A stretch of DNA of 64,000 bases. It comes from F-183 sp964627455. Its GTDB lineage: Bacteria > Acidobacteriota > Terriglobia > Bryobacterales > Bryobacteraceae. Positions within the stretch are counted from its first letter, which is position 1, and every line of letters starts with the position of its first letter. Shown here piece after piece: positions 7,620 through 17,310 of this stretch. Both the position numbers and the translations under genes were made by a program. Location of the stretch: contig CAZVKC010000029.1 in NCBI GenBank assembly GCA_964627455.1, forward strand, positions 1 to 64,000, in the 5' to 3' direction. The notes beneath the pieces were generated by a model. It made no database searches. It saw only the letters and a program-made list of their open reading frames with translations, and was not told where the DNA came from.

Positions 7620-10565
7620 CTAGCGCGGCACGTAAATCGCCGGCGATTGCGCCTCGTTCACAGCCTTGTTGAACGAAGCGACGTCCTCTTTTATCAATTT
7701 GTCGATCTTCTGAGCCGTGTCTGCGAGAGCCGTTCGGATCAGCGCAATCTGNNNNNNNNNNNNNNNNNNNNNNNNNNNNNNNNNNNNNNNNNNNNNNNNN
7801 NNNNNNNNNNNNNNNNNNNNNNNNNNNNNNNNNNNNNNNNNNNNNNNNNNNTGCTTGCTGAGTTCCATCAGGTCGTTGATGGCGGCGCGGCGCTTTGTGC
7901 GATCGGCAGCGCTGAACCAGGTGATGCGGGGATCCTCTTCGACAGTGATGGGCTTGGTGACCTTGGCGCTGCCGAGCGTGATTTCGACCGAGTACTGGCC
8001 GGGATCGACGGAAGGTCCGGCGAGCGCGGATTCGACATCATCGCCGCCGGCTTCGGCCATACGCGCGGCCTGCTCGCGTTCCTGTTGCGTGGGCGGCACG
8101 GCGCGATCCATCTTGAGGTTCCAGACGATGCGGTTGACGCCGGCGTCGAGTCCGGTAGCGGGCAGCGTGCGAACGAGTTTGCCGTTCGTGTCGAGGATGC
8201 GGATCTTGACGTCCTTCGCGTCGGGCTTCGACTTGAAGTAGACATCGATGGTCGCGCCATATGCGGGGTTCTTGCCGATGAACATGTCCTGGCCTACGAA
8301 TTCCTGATTGGTCCGGCCAAGGCGCCACGCGGTTGCGGGGCGGACGTCGAAGGCGTGCAGCGCGGATTCGGCGATCTGCGGCGTCATCTGCTCGAGCGCA
8401 GAGATGCTGTCGAGGATCCACACGGAACGGCCGTGGGTCCCCAGCACGAGGTCGTTGTCGCGCGGGTGGATTTGAATGTCATCGACAGGCACGCGCGGCA
8501 GATTGTTCTTGAGTTCCTGCCAGTTGTCACCGGCATCGAAGGAGACGAACAGCCCGTATTCACCGCCTGCGAAGAGCAGGTTCGGATTGCGCGGATGTTC
8601 GCGGATGACGTTGATCACGCCACCGGTTTCAGGGATGCCTTTCTTGATGGACTTCCAGGTCTGGCCGAAATCGGTCGTCTTATATAGATAGATGCCGAAG
8701 TCGTCGCTGCGATGGCCGTCGAAGGCTGCGTACGCAGTGCCCTGATTGTGCGTGGATGCGACGATGCGGCTCACGTACGTGCCTTTGGGTACGCCGGGAA
8801 CATTGCCGGTGACGTTCTTCCAGGTTTCGCCGTCGCGCGTGACGTGGAGGTTGCCGTCATCGGTGCCGGCCCAGACAATGCCGGCGCGCGCGGGCGATTC
8901 GCTTAGAGTCGTGACCGCAGGCCAGTTGGCGACACCGTCGTTTCGGGACAGCATCGTGCGGTCCTCGACCTTCTTACCCATGATCGACAGCGTTTTGCGA
9001 TCGACGTTGTTGGTGAGATCGGGGCTGATGCGCTTCCAGTTGTCGCCCTGGTCGGTGGATTTGAAGACGAAGTTGCCGCCGTAATAGATGGTCTTGCGAT
9101 CGTGCTTGGAGATCATGACCGGGGAGCTCCACTGGAAGCGGAAGCGGTCCATCTCGTCGTTGTCTTCGCGCGGGCGGATGAGGCGGGCCTCATGCGTGCG
9201 AAGGTCGCGGCGGACGAGGTTGCCGTCCTGCGATTCGGCGTAGACAATGTGCGGTTCCTCAGGATCGATCTGCGCGTAGAAGCCATCGCCGCCCTGCACG
9301 GTGAACCATTCGGAGTTCGTGATGCCGGTAAGATTGAGCGTCGCGCTGGGTCCACACCAGGAGTAGTTGTCCTGCAGTCCGCCGCAAATCTTGTAGGGCT
9401 TCGCGTTGTCGAGAGCGATTTCGTAGAACTGACCGATGGCGATTTGCGCGCGCTGATCCCAACTGCGGCCCTGGTCACGCGAGAAGTGGAGTCCACCGTC
9501 GCAGCCGACGATCACGTTGTTGGAGTTTGCGGGGTCGATCCACATGGCGTGGAAGTCGACGTGGATCTTGCCTCCGCGGTCGATGCGGAAGGTCTTGCCG
9601 CCGTCTTCTGAGTAGTGAAGATTCACGCCGAGGACCCACACACGCTGGTCGTTATTGGGATCGACTCGGACGTTCGAGAAATACATGGGACGCGGGTTGG
9701 TGTTGGACATTTTGGTCCACGTTTCGCCCTTGTCGTTGCTGCGATAGATGCCGGGTTGCTGGGATTCGACAAGCGCGTAGACGATGTTGCCGTCGCGGCG
9801 ATAGACGTCGAGACCGATGCGGCCGAGGTCCTCTTGCGGCAGGCCTTTGGACATCTTCTTCCAGGTCGCGCCGCCGTCGAGGGTCCGATAAATCGCGCTG
9901 CCGGGACCTCCGCCGTTCATGCCGAAGACGGCGCGGCGGCGTTGGTAGGCGGCGGCAAAGATCGTGTCTGGATTCTGATAATCCATCGCGATGTCGTTCA
10001 CGCCGGTGTCGGGATTGATATAGAGGACCTTGTTCCAGGTCTTGCCGCCGTCGGTGGTTTTGAAGACGCCGCGCTCTTCGTTGGGTCCCCAGAGACGGCC
10101 TGCGGCAGCGACATACACGATGTTCGGATTGGTGGGATGGATGAGGATCCGGCCGATGTGGTGGGTTTTCTCGAGTCCCATGTGAACCCAGGTCTTGCCG
10201 CCGTCCTGCGACTTGTACACACCGTTGCCCCACGAGGAACTCTGGCGGTTGTTCGACTCGCCCGTCCCGACCCAGACGGTGTCGGGTTCCGAGGGAGCGA
10301 CGGTTACGTCACCGATGCTCGATTGGGATTGCTCGTCGAAGATCGGAGTCCACGAGATGCCGCTATTGATGGACTTCCAGACGCCGGCCGATGCGGTGGC
10401 CGCGTAGACGATGTTGGTGTTGGACTCGACGACGGCGAGGTCGTCGATGCGGCCTCCCATATTGGCGGGTCCGATCTCTCGGAAACGGAGCGCCTTGAAG
10501 TTCGACACGCTCTGCGCTGCAAGCGAAATCGCAAGGAAAATGGTGAAAAACGCAACCCGGGCCAT
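7620..10565 (-). CDS. secreted BNR / VPS10-sortilin-like beta-propeller protein
   Basis: About 981 codons including a 100-N gap near the C-terminus. The signal peptide MARVAFFTIFLAISLAAQS sets the start at 10565; an open frame continues upstream but without a leader. Many Asp-box repeats are visible (SQDGGKTW, TTDGGKTW, LDGGATW, SNDKGETW, SEDGGKTF, SRDQGRSW, TRDGETW), which build one or two seven-to-ten-bladed propellers of the sortilin/glycosyl-hydrolase type. The last 250 residues form a fibronectin-like region plus a helical tail rich in K and E. Such proteins are abundant and poorly characterised in Acidobacteria; Asp boxes alone do not prove hydrolase activity. Divergent from the gene at 10611. 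Confidence 0.88.
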   Translation of the reverse strand: MARVAFFTIFLAISLAAQSVSNFKALRFREIGPANMGGRIDDLAVVESNTNIVYAATASAGVWKSINSGISWTPIFDEQSQSSIGDVTVAPSEPDTVWVGTGESNNRQSSSWGNGVYKSQDGGKTWVHMGLEKTHHIGRILIHPTNPNIVYVAAAGRLWGPNEERGVFKTTDGGKTWNKVLYINPDTGVNDIAMDYQNPDTIFAAAYQRRRAVFGMNGGGPGSAIYRTLDGGATWKKMSKGLPQEDLGRIGLDVYRRDGNIVYALVESQQPGIYRSNDKGETWTKMSNTNPRPMYFSNVRVDPNNDQRVWVLGVNLHYSEDGGKTFRIDRGGKIHVDFHAMWIDPANSNNVIVGCDGGLHFSRDQGRSWDQRAQIAIGQFYEIALDNAKPYKICGGLQDNYSWCGPSATLNLTGITNSEWFTVQGGDGFYAQIDPEEPHIVYAESQDGNLVRRDLRTHEARLIRPREDNDEMDRFRFQWSSPVMISKHDRKTIYYGGNFVFKSTDQGDNWKRISPDLTNNVDRKTLSIMGKKVEDRTMLSRNDGVANWPAVTTLSESPARAGIVWAGTDDGNLHVTRDGETWKNVTGNVPGVPKGTYVSRIVASTHNQGTAYAAFDGHRSDDFGIYLYKTTDFGQTWKSIKKGIPETGGVINVIREHPRNPNLLFAGGEYGLFVSFDAGDNWQELKNNLPRVPVDDIQIHPRDNDLVLGTHGRSVWILDSISALEQMTPQIAESALHAFDVRPATAWRLGRTNQEFVGQDMFIGKNPAYGATIDVYFKSKPDAKDVKIRILDTNGKLVRTLPATGLDAGVNRIVWNLKMDRAVPPTQQEREQAARMAEAGGDDVESALAGPSVDPGQYSVEITLGSAKVTKPITVEEDPRITWFSAADRTKRRAAINDLMELSKXXXXXXXXXXXXXXXXXXXXXXXXXXXXXXXXXXQIALIRTALADTAQKIDKLIKEDVASFNKAVNEAQSPAIYVPR
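7752..7851. other. 100-N scaffold gap inside the BNR gene
   Basis: Exactly 100 N, a placeholder. Unlike two of the other gaps, the flanks (ending CAATCTG and starting TGCTTGCTG) show no overlap longer than 2 bp, so some sequence is genuinely missing from the C-terminal helical region of the protein. Confidence 0.95.
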
Positions 10566-10610
10566 CCCAATGTTGTAACAGACCCCGCATGCTACTATCG
10601 CGACTGAATC

Positions 10611-11087
10611 ATGGAAGAATACGTCGTTCGTCCGTCCATTACGCTGCTCAAGACCGCGTATGGCGTCGCATTCTTCACCCTCGCGTGCCTCGGCGGCGCG
10701 AAGGCGATGGGCTTTCTCAAGGACTTCGGCCAGTACTGGTGGGTGTGCTTCGTGCCGCCGCTGCTGTACCTGCTTTGGATCGTGATCCGGCATTTCCGGC
10801 TGACGCTGACGAAGCTCATTATCAATGAGGATCGAATTCGACTGGAAAGCGGTCTGCTGTCGAAGCAGATGCACGCGATCGATGTGTCGAAGGTCCACGA
10901 TGTGCGCGTGGAACAGTCTGTGAAGCAGCGCGTGATGGGGATCGGTAACCTGACGGTGGAAACCGCATCGCAGTCGAGCCGCATCCAAATCACGGATATC
11001 GACAAGCCCCAGGAGATCGCGGACCGCATCCTGCAGTTTTCGAAGCGCGCGTTGCAGCAACGTCCGCCGGGCGCTGTCGGAGCTTAG
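10611..11087 (+). CDS. bacterial PH-domain (DUF304-type) membrane protein
   Basis: 158 residues. Two hydrophobic segments (about residues 13-30 and 43-60) are followed by a domain resembling bacterial PH (bPH2, YdbS/YdbT-like): LTLTKLIINEDRIRLESGLLSK, then IDVSKVHDVRVEQS and IQITDIDKPQEIADRI, the usual order of strand signatures. Function of the family is unknown; it is membrane-associated. Divergent from the BNR gene, and only 4 bp ahead of the next gene, so it is probably the first gene of a PH-rfaE2-mfd operon. No charge or sequence oddity seen. Confidence 0.8.
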   Translation: MEEYVVRPSITLLKTAYGVAFFTLACLGGAKAMGFLKDFGQYWWVCFVPPLLYLLWIVIRHFRLTLTKLIINEDRIRLESGLLSKQMHAIDVSKVHDVRVEQSVKQRVMGIGNLTVETASQSSRIQITDIDKPQEIADRILQFSKRALQQRPPGAVGA

Positions 11088-11091
11088 TCTC

Positions 11092-11556
11092 GTGATTTTT
11101 CGCGACCGGAACCAGTTTCTCGAACTGCGTGCGCGCTGGCGCGCCGAAGGCAAGACCGTGGTGTTCACCAACGGCTGCTACGACGTACTGCATGCCGGGC
11201 ACATCCGACTGCTGGAGCAGGCGCGGTCTCTTGGCGACGTGCTGGTGCTCGCGCTGAATACCGACAACAGCGTCGCGCGAATGAAGGGTCCGACACGGCC
11301 GGTGTTGAGCCAGGAAGATCGCGCGTTTCTCGCCTCGCAACTTGCCGCAGTCGATGCGGTGACGTTTTTCGATGAAGATACACCGACCGAACTGATCGCG
11401 GCCGCGCTGCCGGACATCCTGGTGAAGGGCGCCGACTGGACCCACTACATCGCAGGCAAAGAAGAGGTCGAGGCTGCGGGCGGCAAGGTGCTCACCATCC
11501 CGCTCGAGCCCGGATTTTCGACCTCAAACGTAGTGGCGGACGCGCTGAGCCGGTGA
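11092..11556 (+). CDS. rfaE2: D-glycero-beta-D-manno-heptose 1-phosphate adenylyltransferase
   Basis: Stand-alone cytidylyltransferase-fold enzyme (C-terminal half of HldE), making ADP-heptose for lipopolysaccharide inner core, 154 residues. Motifs: FTNGCYDVLHAGHIRLLEQA with the HxGH nucleotide site, LNTDNSVARMKGPTRPV, DTPTELI, LVKGADW and the C-terminal GFSTSNVV. Start is GTG 11092, 4 bp after the previous stop. The kinase half is not next to it, as in organisms with separate rfaE1/rfaE2. Its presence suggests a Gram-negative envelope with heptose-containing LPS. The stop overlaps the GTG start of mfd. Confidence 0.9.
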   Translation: MIFRDRNQFLELRARWRAEGKTVVFTNGCYDVLHAGHIRLLEQARSLGDVLVLALNTDNSVARMKGPTRPVLSQEDRAFLASQLAAVDAVTFFDEDTPTELIAAALPDILVKGADWTHYIAGKEEVEAAGGKVLTIPLEPGFSTSNVVADALSR

Positions 11557-14500
11557 TCAATCCAGCCATTCGCGATCTCTTTCAGAGCGCCGCGCGCGTA
11601 CCGGCGTTCCAGGACCTCGTTGGCAAGCTGACGCGGCAGGAGGGGGACCGGTTTTCGCTGTCGGGATTGACGACGACCGCGAAGGCGTTGTACCTGGTGC
11701 TGCTGTGGCAACTCACGGAGCGGCCGCAGATCCTGATCGTGGACGGCAACAAGCAGGCGGAACTGCTGGGTGACGCGGTCCAAACATTTTTCGATATTCT
11801 CGTGAACCGGCCGGACCTGCCGGGTCCACAAACAATTCCTGCGTTGGATGTTTTGCCGTTTCAACGCTTGTCGCCGCACTCGGAGTTGTCCGAACAGCGA
11901 GCGATCGGGNNNNNNNNNNNNNNNNNNNNNNNNNNNNNNNNNNNNNNNNNNNNNNNNNNNNNNNNNNNNNNNNNNNNNNNNNNNNNNNNNNNNNNNNNNN
12001 NNNNNNNNNGAGTTTTTCGGCGATGAGATCGAGTCGATCCGGCGGTTCGATGTGGAAACGCAGCGGTCGGTGTTGAAGGTGAATGAAGTGCACGTGATGC
12101 CGCTGATCGAGTATCCGCGGTCTCGCAAGCTGTTTCACGACATCGCGGAAAAGATCGATTATCAGGGCGTGGCGAGTCCGGGCGATTCGTTCCCGGGCTG
12201 GGAGTTTCTGGTTCCGCTGGTGAATCCGCGCAGTCATTCGATCCTGTCGTTCAGCGAGCAGGCGATCGTGGTGCTCGATGAGCCGGAGGCGATTGCTTCG
12301 GCTGCTGACCGGCTTTGGAAGCGGCTGGAAGATCCCGACAAGAAGAACCTCGTGGCGCCGGAAGCGAACTTCTTCAGTTGGGGCGAACTGCAGGCGACGA
12401 TCGGGCAGCGGACCGAATTGAAGCTGCGCGAGTTGGAGGTCTCAGCGTTCACGCCGGAGTCACTGCATATCTCGACGCGGCCGTCGATGACGTTCCACGG
12501 CAACATGCAGGTGGCGGTGGGCGAGGCGCGGAATCTGGTTGCGAAGGGCAATCGCGTCGCGTTCTTTGCGTCGTCGTCGGGCGAGTTGGAGCGACTGGCG
12601 GATATCTTCCACGAGTATTCGGTGCCGTTCCAGGCGAGCGTCGAAGCGAACGATTCGGCTCGACAGTATCTGGCTGAGCGCTCGTACCTGGCGGGCGATG
12701 TCGCGTCGACGTACCTGGCAAAGGGCGGCGTGCGGCGCGGCGTGGTGATCGGCGATGCGAAGTTCGCGATCATCGGCAGCGAGGATCTGTTCGAGACTTC
12801 GGACCTGGTGGTACGGCAGCCGGCAACGCGTTCGCAGATGGCTGCGTTTGCGGCGGACATCGCGGATCTGAAGCCCGGCGATTATGTCGTGCACACGCAG
12901 CACGGCGTCGGCCGGTTCCTCGGACTTCGCGAGATTGCGCAGGGCGAGCAGAAGGGCGACTTCATGCTGCTCGAGTACAACGGCGAGGCGCGCCTGTACG
13001 TCCCGCTTACGCGCATGGACCTCGTCCAGAAGTATCGCGGCGCGGGCGAAGCGAAGCCACACCTCGACAAGCTTGGCGGCGTCACGTGGAACAAGACGAA
13101 GTCGCGCGTCAAATCGAAGATGCGCGATATGGCGGAAGAGTTGTTGAAGCTCTACGCCCAGCGCAAGATGGCCGAGGGCTTCGCGTTCTCGCCGGATTCG
13201 AACTGGCAGCGGGAGTTCGAGGATTCGTTCGAGTACACGCCGACGAAGGACCAGGTGGAGGCGACATCGCAGATCAAACGCGACATGGAATCGCTGCAAC
13301 CGATGGACCGCCTGCTGTGCGGCGACGTCGGCTTCGGCAAGACCGAGGTGGCAATGCGCGCGGCGTTCAAGGCGCTCGGTGATGGCAAGCAAGTCGCGGT
13401 GCTCGCGCCAACGACGGTGCTGGCGTTCCAGCACTACGAGACGTTCCGGCGAAGGTTCCAGGCGTTCCCCTGCCGCATCGATCATTTGAGCCGGTTCCGT
13501 ACGAACAAAGAGATCAAGCAGGTCCTCGAGGATACCGAAGAGGGCAAGATCGACGTGCTCATCGGCACGCATCGCATCCTGTCGCAGGACGTGGTGTTCA
13601 AGGATCTCGGCCTGCTGATCGTCGATGAAGAACAGCGTTTCGGCGTACGGCACAAGGAGCGGCTGAAGCAGTTGCGTAAGAACGTGGATGTGCTCACGAT
13701 GTCCGCGACGCCAATTCCGCGCACGCTGCACATGTCGCTGCTGGGGATCCGCGACATGAGCGTGATCGAGACGCCGCCGAAGGATCGACTGGCGATTCAC
13801 ACGGTGGTCGCGCACTTCGACCTCGAGATCGTCAAGACCGCGATCGAGCAGGAGTTGTCGCGCGGCGGCCAGGTTTATTTCATCCACAACCGCGTGGATT
13901 CGATTTATATGCGCGCGGCGTCGATCCAGGAGATGATGCCGGAAGTTCGCATTGGCGTGGGTCACGGACAGATGGGCGAGGCGGAACTGGAGAAGGTCCT
14001 GCTGGGGTTCATGCGTAAGGAATTCGATGTGTTCGTGAGTACGTCGATCGTCGAGAACGGGCTGGATATTCCGCTCGCGAATACGATCATCGTGGAACAC
14101 GCCGAGCGGCATGGACTGTCGGAGTTGTACCAATTGCGCGGGCGCGTAGGCCGATCGAACCGGCGCGCATATGCGTATTTGCTGATTCCCGAGGACACCG
14201 AACTGTCGGAGGTCGCGCGCAAGCGGCTTGCGGCGTTGAAGGAATTTTCGGATCTCGGCGCGGGATTCAAGATCGCGGCGCTGGATCTGGAATTGCGCGG
14301 CGCGGGCAACCTGCTGGGCGGTGAGCAGCACGGGCACATCGAGGCGGTCGGCTTCGAAATGTATGTGCGGATGCTCGAAGAAGCTGTGCTCGAGTTGAAG
14401 GGCGAGGAGGTGCCCGTGGAGATCCACGCGAACCTCAGCCTGGGGCTCGATATCCGCATCCCGTCGGATTACATCACTGACGAGAACCAGCGCCTGCGCG

Positions 14501-14856
14501 CGTATAAGCGCATTGCAGACATCAAGGACGAGGCAGCGGCGAAGCGCGTGCTCGATGAACTGTCGGATCGCTATGGTCCCGCGCCGGGCGAGGTTTCGAA
14601 CCTGCTGTCGTTCGCGCTGGTGAAGAGCGCGGCGGAGAAGCTGGGCATCGAGAATGTCGAGCGGCGGGCGGGCAAGTTGAATATCAAGTTCCACCAGCAA
14701 TCGAAGGTGGATCCGGCACGGCTGATGTCGATTGTGAAGGGTACGCCGGGGACGCAGTTCTCGCCGGCGGGCGTGCTGATGGTCCCGCTGCAGGCAAATC
14801 TCGACGCGGAACAATTACTGCGCGGCTTGCAGATGCTGTTCCAGGAACTGGGGTAG
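11553..14856 (+). CDS. mfd: transcription-repair coupling factor Mfd (interrupted by assembly gap)
   Basis: ATPase that removes stalled RNA polymerase and recruits UvrA. GTG 11553 overlaps the preceding stop by 4 bp. Before the gap: UvrB-like N-terminal part up to FQRLSPHSELSEQRAIG. After it: FFGDEIESIRRFDVETQRS, the RNAP-interaction domain (VVHTQHGVGRFLGL), Walker A LLCGDVGFGKTEVAMR, DEEQRFGV, SATPIPRTL, helicase motif VI QLRGRVGRS and the C-terminal TRCF domain. The two sides are in different frames only because the gap length is arbitrary. Compared with E. coli Mfd about 95 residues are missing, so the true gap is near 290 nt. No evidence of a real frameshift. Confidence 0.95.
11910..12009. 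other. 100-N scaffold gap inside mfd
   Basis: Placeholder gap. The coding frame before it is that of 11553 and after it is offset by one base, so the real missing length is not 100. Flanks do not overlap. From the family alignment the missing part is the second half of the UvrB-homology module. Confidence 0.95.
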
Positions 14857-14866
14857 GGGTACGATG

Positions 14867-14894
14867 ATGGTGTTCTCTTCTCTTCGGACACCAT
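14867..14894 (+). promoter_or_regulatory. hairpin that includes part of the pepP-like start codon
   Basis: ATGGTGT (14867-14873) pairs perfectly with ACACCAT (14888-14894) around a 14-base pyrimidine-rich loop. The last two bases of the 3' arm are the A and T of start codon ATG 14893. No Shine-Dalgarno sequence is seen between 14874 and 14892. It could limit initiation, or be chance. Confidence 0.3.
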
Positions 14895-16468
14895 GCGAAT
14901 CTTTTCTGCACTCTTTCTGACTGCGCTGACGCTCAGCGCGCAATCCGCGCCGTGGTATCAATCCGACTTTCCGCCTGAGGAGTTCCGCGCCCGGTGGAAC
15001 AAGCTGTTCGACAAGATCGGCAATGAGTCTGTTGCCGTGCTGCAGGGAGTCGCGCTCACGCCGGGTTTCGTGATGCCGCGGCAGACCAACGAGTTTTACT
15101 ACTTGTGCGGGCTCGAGACGCCCCACTCATATTTGCTGCTGGACGGCCGGAACCGGAAGGTCACGCTGTTCGTGCCGCCGCGCAATCGCAGGTTGGAGGC
15201 ATCGGAGGGCCGAGTGCTTTCGGCGGATGATAGCGCGCAGATCAAGCAATTGACGGGCGTCGATGAGGTGCAGGACATCGAAGCGATGCGCACGTCAAAC
15301 TGGCTGAGTCTGCCGAATACGCGGCAGCAACCGCCGCTGACGATTTACACGCTGTTCTCGCCCGGTGAAGGCGCCGCGCAGTCGCGCTTTGAGTTGAACG
15401 CGACGAATACGGCGATCCTCAACGACTTTTGGGACAGCCGCATTCCGCGCGAGATGCAGTTCGCGGGGATGTTGGCCACGCGGTTTCCGCGGGCTCGCAT
15501 CGCGGACCTGACGCCTGTGCTCGATGAATTGCGAAGTGTGAAGAGTCCGCGGGAAGTTTCGCTGATCCGGCGTGCGTCGCAGATTGCAGGCCAGGGGATT
15601 CTGGAAGCGATGAAGAGTACGCGGGCGGGGATGTACGAGTACGAACTCGATGCCGCGGCTCGCTATGTGTTTCTGGTGAATGGCGCGCGGCTGGAAGGGT
15701 ACCGGTCGATCACGGCGGCGGGTACGGCAAACATCTGGAATGCGCACTATTACCGCAACATGTCGAAACTCGATGGCGGGCAGTTGGTGCTGATGGATTT
15801 CGCGCCGGACTATCGCTATTACACGAGCGATGTGACGCGCATGTGGCCGGTTAATGGCAAGTACAGCCCGGTGCAGCGGGAGTTGCTGCAATTCGTACTG
15901 GAGTATCGCAACGCGATCATCAAGCGGATCCGGCCGGGCGTCACCGCGCGGCAGATCATGGATGAGGCGAAGGTCGCGATGGAGCCTGTGTTTGCACGGA
16001 CGAAGTTTTCGAAGCCTGCGTATGAAGGCGCGGCGCGCGAGTTGGTGGAACGCGGCGGCGGCGTGTTCTCGCATCCCGTGGGACTCACGGTGCACGATGA
16101 TGGTCCGTACAATCCGGGCCCACTGAAGGTGGGGCATGTGTTTTCGATCGACCCACAACTGCGCGTGCCGGACGAGAATTTGTACATCCGGTATGAGGAT
16201 GTCGTGGCCGTGACGGAGACGGGCGTCGAGAACTTCACCGATTGGCTCGTGTCGGAACTCGACGATATGGAGAAGGTCGTGCGCACGGGCGGAGGGATCG
16301 TGCAGCGGATTCCNNNNNNNNNNNNNNNNNNNNNNNNNNNNNNNNNNNNNNNNNNNNNNNNNNNNNNNNNNNNNNNNNNNNNNNNNNNNNNNNNNNNNNN
16401 NNNNNNNNNNNNNGCAGCGGATTCCACCGTCGGGTCCGCCTCAAGGTTCCGGCGGCAAGCCCCAGTAG
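14893..16468 (+). CDS. secreted Xaa-Pro aminopeptidase-like M24 peptidase (gap resolvable)
   Basis: Metallopeptidase of family M24B, releasing N-terminal residues next to proline; 487 residues once the gap is closed. Signal peptide MRIFSALFLTALTLSAQSAP. Aminopeptidase-P N-domain, then the pita-bread domain: LVLMDFAPDYRYYTSDVTR (two Asp ligands), SHPVGLTVHDDG (His) and IRYEDVVAVTETG (Glu). The fourth ligand, normally the Glu of EPG, is Asp in SIDPQLRV. The 100 N at 16314 is an artefact: 12 bp before it (16302-16313) are repeated right after it (16414-16425), and merging them continues the frame through PPSGPPQGSGGKPQ to TAG at 16466-16468, overlapping the end of the convergent methyltransferase gene. 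Confidence 0.92.
16314..16413. other. 100-N scaffold gap that is probably a 12-bp contig overlap
   Basis: GCAGCGGATTCC ends the left contig (16302-16313) and begins the right one (16414-16425). Collapsing gap and duplicate restores one uninterrupted frame with a natural stop, so no sequence need be missing. Confidence 0.85.
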
Positions 16469-17184
16469 AGGATGGTGCGGTAGGCGAAGCGGACTTGCCC
16501 GTTCACGGCGTTTGCGTCGAAGACTTCGCGCAGGCGTGCGCGCATTTCTTCGTAGCGGGATGCGCCAGGGAGCGGCATGTACGAGGCGGATAGCGCGCGG
16601 CCGAGAAAGCCGTCCCAATCGAGGATCTGGTCGTTGGGTACGCTTTCTTTCTGGTAGGGGGAGCCGGCGAAGAACTGTTGTACGGCGGTTTCGGAGTTGT
16701 GGTCGAAGTCCGGACGGTAGTCGACGGCGAAGTCCGCGATCGCTTGTTCGTAACCGGCTTGCAGCGGCGAAGCTCCGACATCGCGGATGTTCCACATCAG
16801 TACGACCTGGCCGGCGGGCTTGAGAATGCGGCGGAACTCGGCACGCGCATCTTCCACACGAAACCAGTGAAACGCGGTCGCGCAGACCACCACATCGACG
16901 CTCGCGTCCGGCAGGCCTGTTGCCTCGGCTGTGCCGTCCACGCTGACGAATCCGGACGGCGCGCCCGCTCGTTCGCGCATCTCGCGATTGGGCTCAACGC
17001 CGTATACGCGCGATACTCGCTGCAAGAGCCAGCGCGATGAAATGCCCGTCCCAGAGCCGATATCGGCGACAATCGAGTCAGGGCGCAACACGTCACGCAG
17101 GACATGCAAGGCCGCGGCCGGATAGCCGGGGCGGTAGCGCACATAGAATTCGACGCGGTTGGAGAAGCGTCCTGTGGGATTCAT
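16441..17184 (-). CDS. class I SAM-dependent methyltransferase
   Basis: 247 residues, cytoplasmic. Motif I is VADIGSGTGISSRWL, the acidic end of strand 2 is YGVEPN, motif II/III SVDVVVCATAFHWF and motif IV RRILKPAGQVVLMW. The FHWF signature is typical of the Methyltransf_11 group of small-molecule or lipid methyltransferases; substrate unknown. It begins with NRVEFYVRYRPGYP, a characteristic N-terminus of the FHWF subgroup. Convergent with the peptidase gene (28-bp overlap of the 3' ends) and divergent from the B12 gene. Confidence 0.87.
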   Translation of the reverse strand: MNPTGRFSNRVEFYVRYRPGYPAAALHVLRDVLRPDSIVADIGSGTGISSRWLLQRVSRVYGVEPNREMRERAGAPSGFVSVDGTAEATGLPDASVDVVVCATAFHWFRVEDARAEFRRILKPAGQVVLMWNIRDVGASPLQAGYEQAIADFAVDYRPDFDHNSETAVQQFFAGSPYQKESVPNDQILDWDGFLGRALSASYMPLPGASRYEEMRARLREVFDANAVNGQVRFAYRTILYWGLPPEP

Positions 17185-17227
17185 AACGTGATCCTAATGC
17201 ACTTTCGAGGAACACGCGCAAGACGGA

Positions 17228-17275
17228 GTGCGGCGCGAGTCTGTCCCCGACTCGCGTGGGTGGTGCGCGCCGCAC
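17228..17275. repeat. compound hairpin in a divergent intergenic space (REP-like)
   Basis: Outer arms GTGCGGCGC (17228-17236) and GCGCCGCAC (17267-17275) pair over 9 bp; inside, GCGAGTC (17235-17241) pairs with GACTCGC (17248-17254) around TGTCCCC. It sits between the starts of two divergent genes (17184 and 17311), so a terminator role is unlikely. It could be a REP/MITE-type element or a regulatory RNA structure. Confidence 0.55.
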
Positions 17276-17310
17276 CCTTTGCGCTGATAAACTGAAGACG
17301 ACCCCATTAC

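Noticed and set aside
11848..12026. A frameshifted or broken mfd pseudogene
   Set aside because: The frame change coincides with the N gap of arbitrary length, and both sides are well conserved.
12460..14814. A 784-codon open frame antisense to mfd
   Set aside because: It is a consequence of GC-rich codon third positions. Its translation is Arg/His/Leu-rich and has no domain, while the sense strand is a full Mfd.
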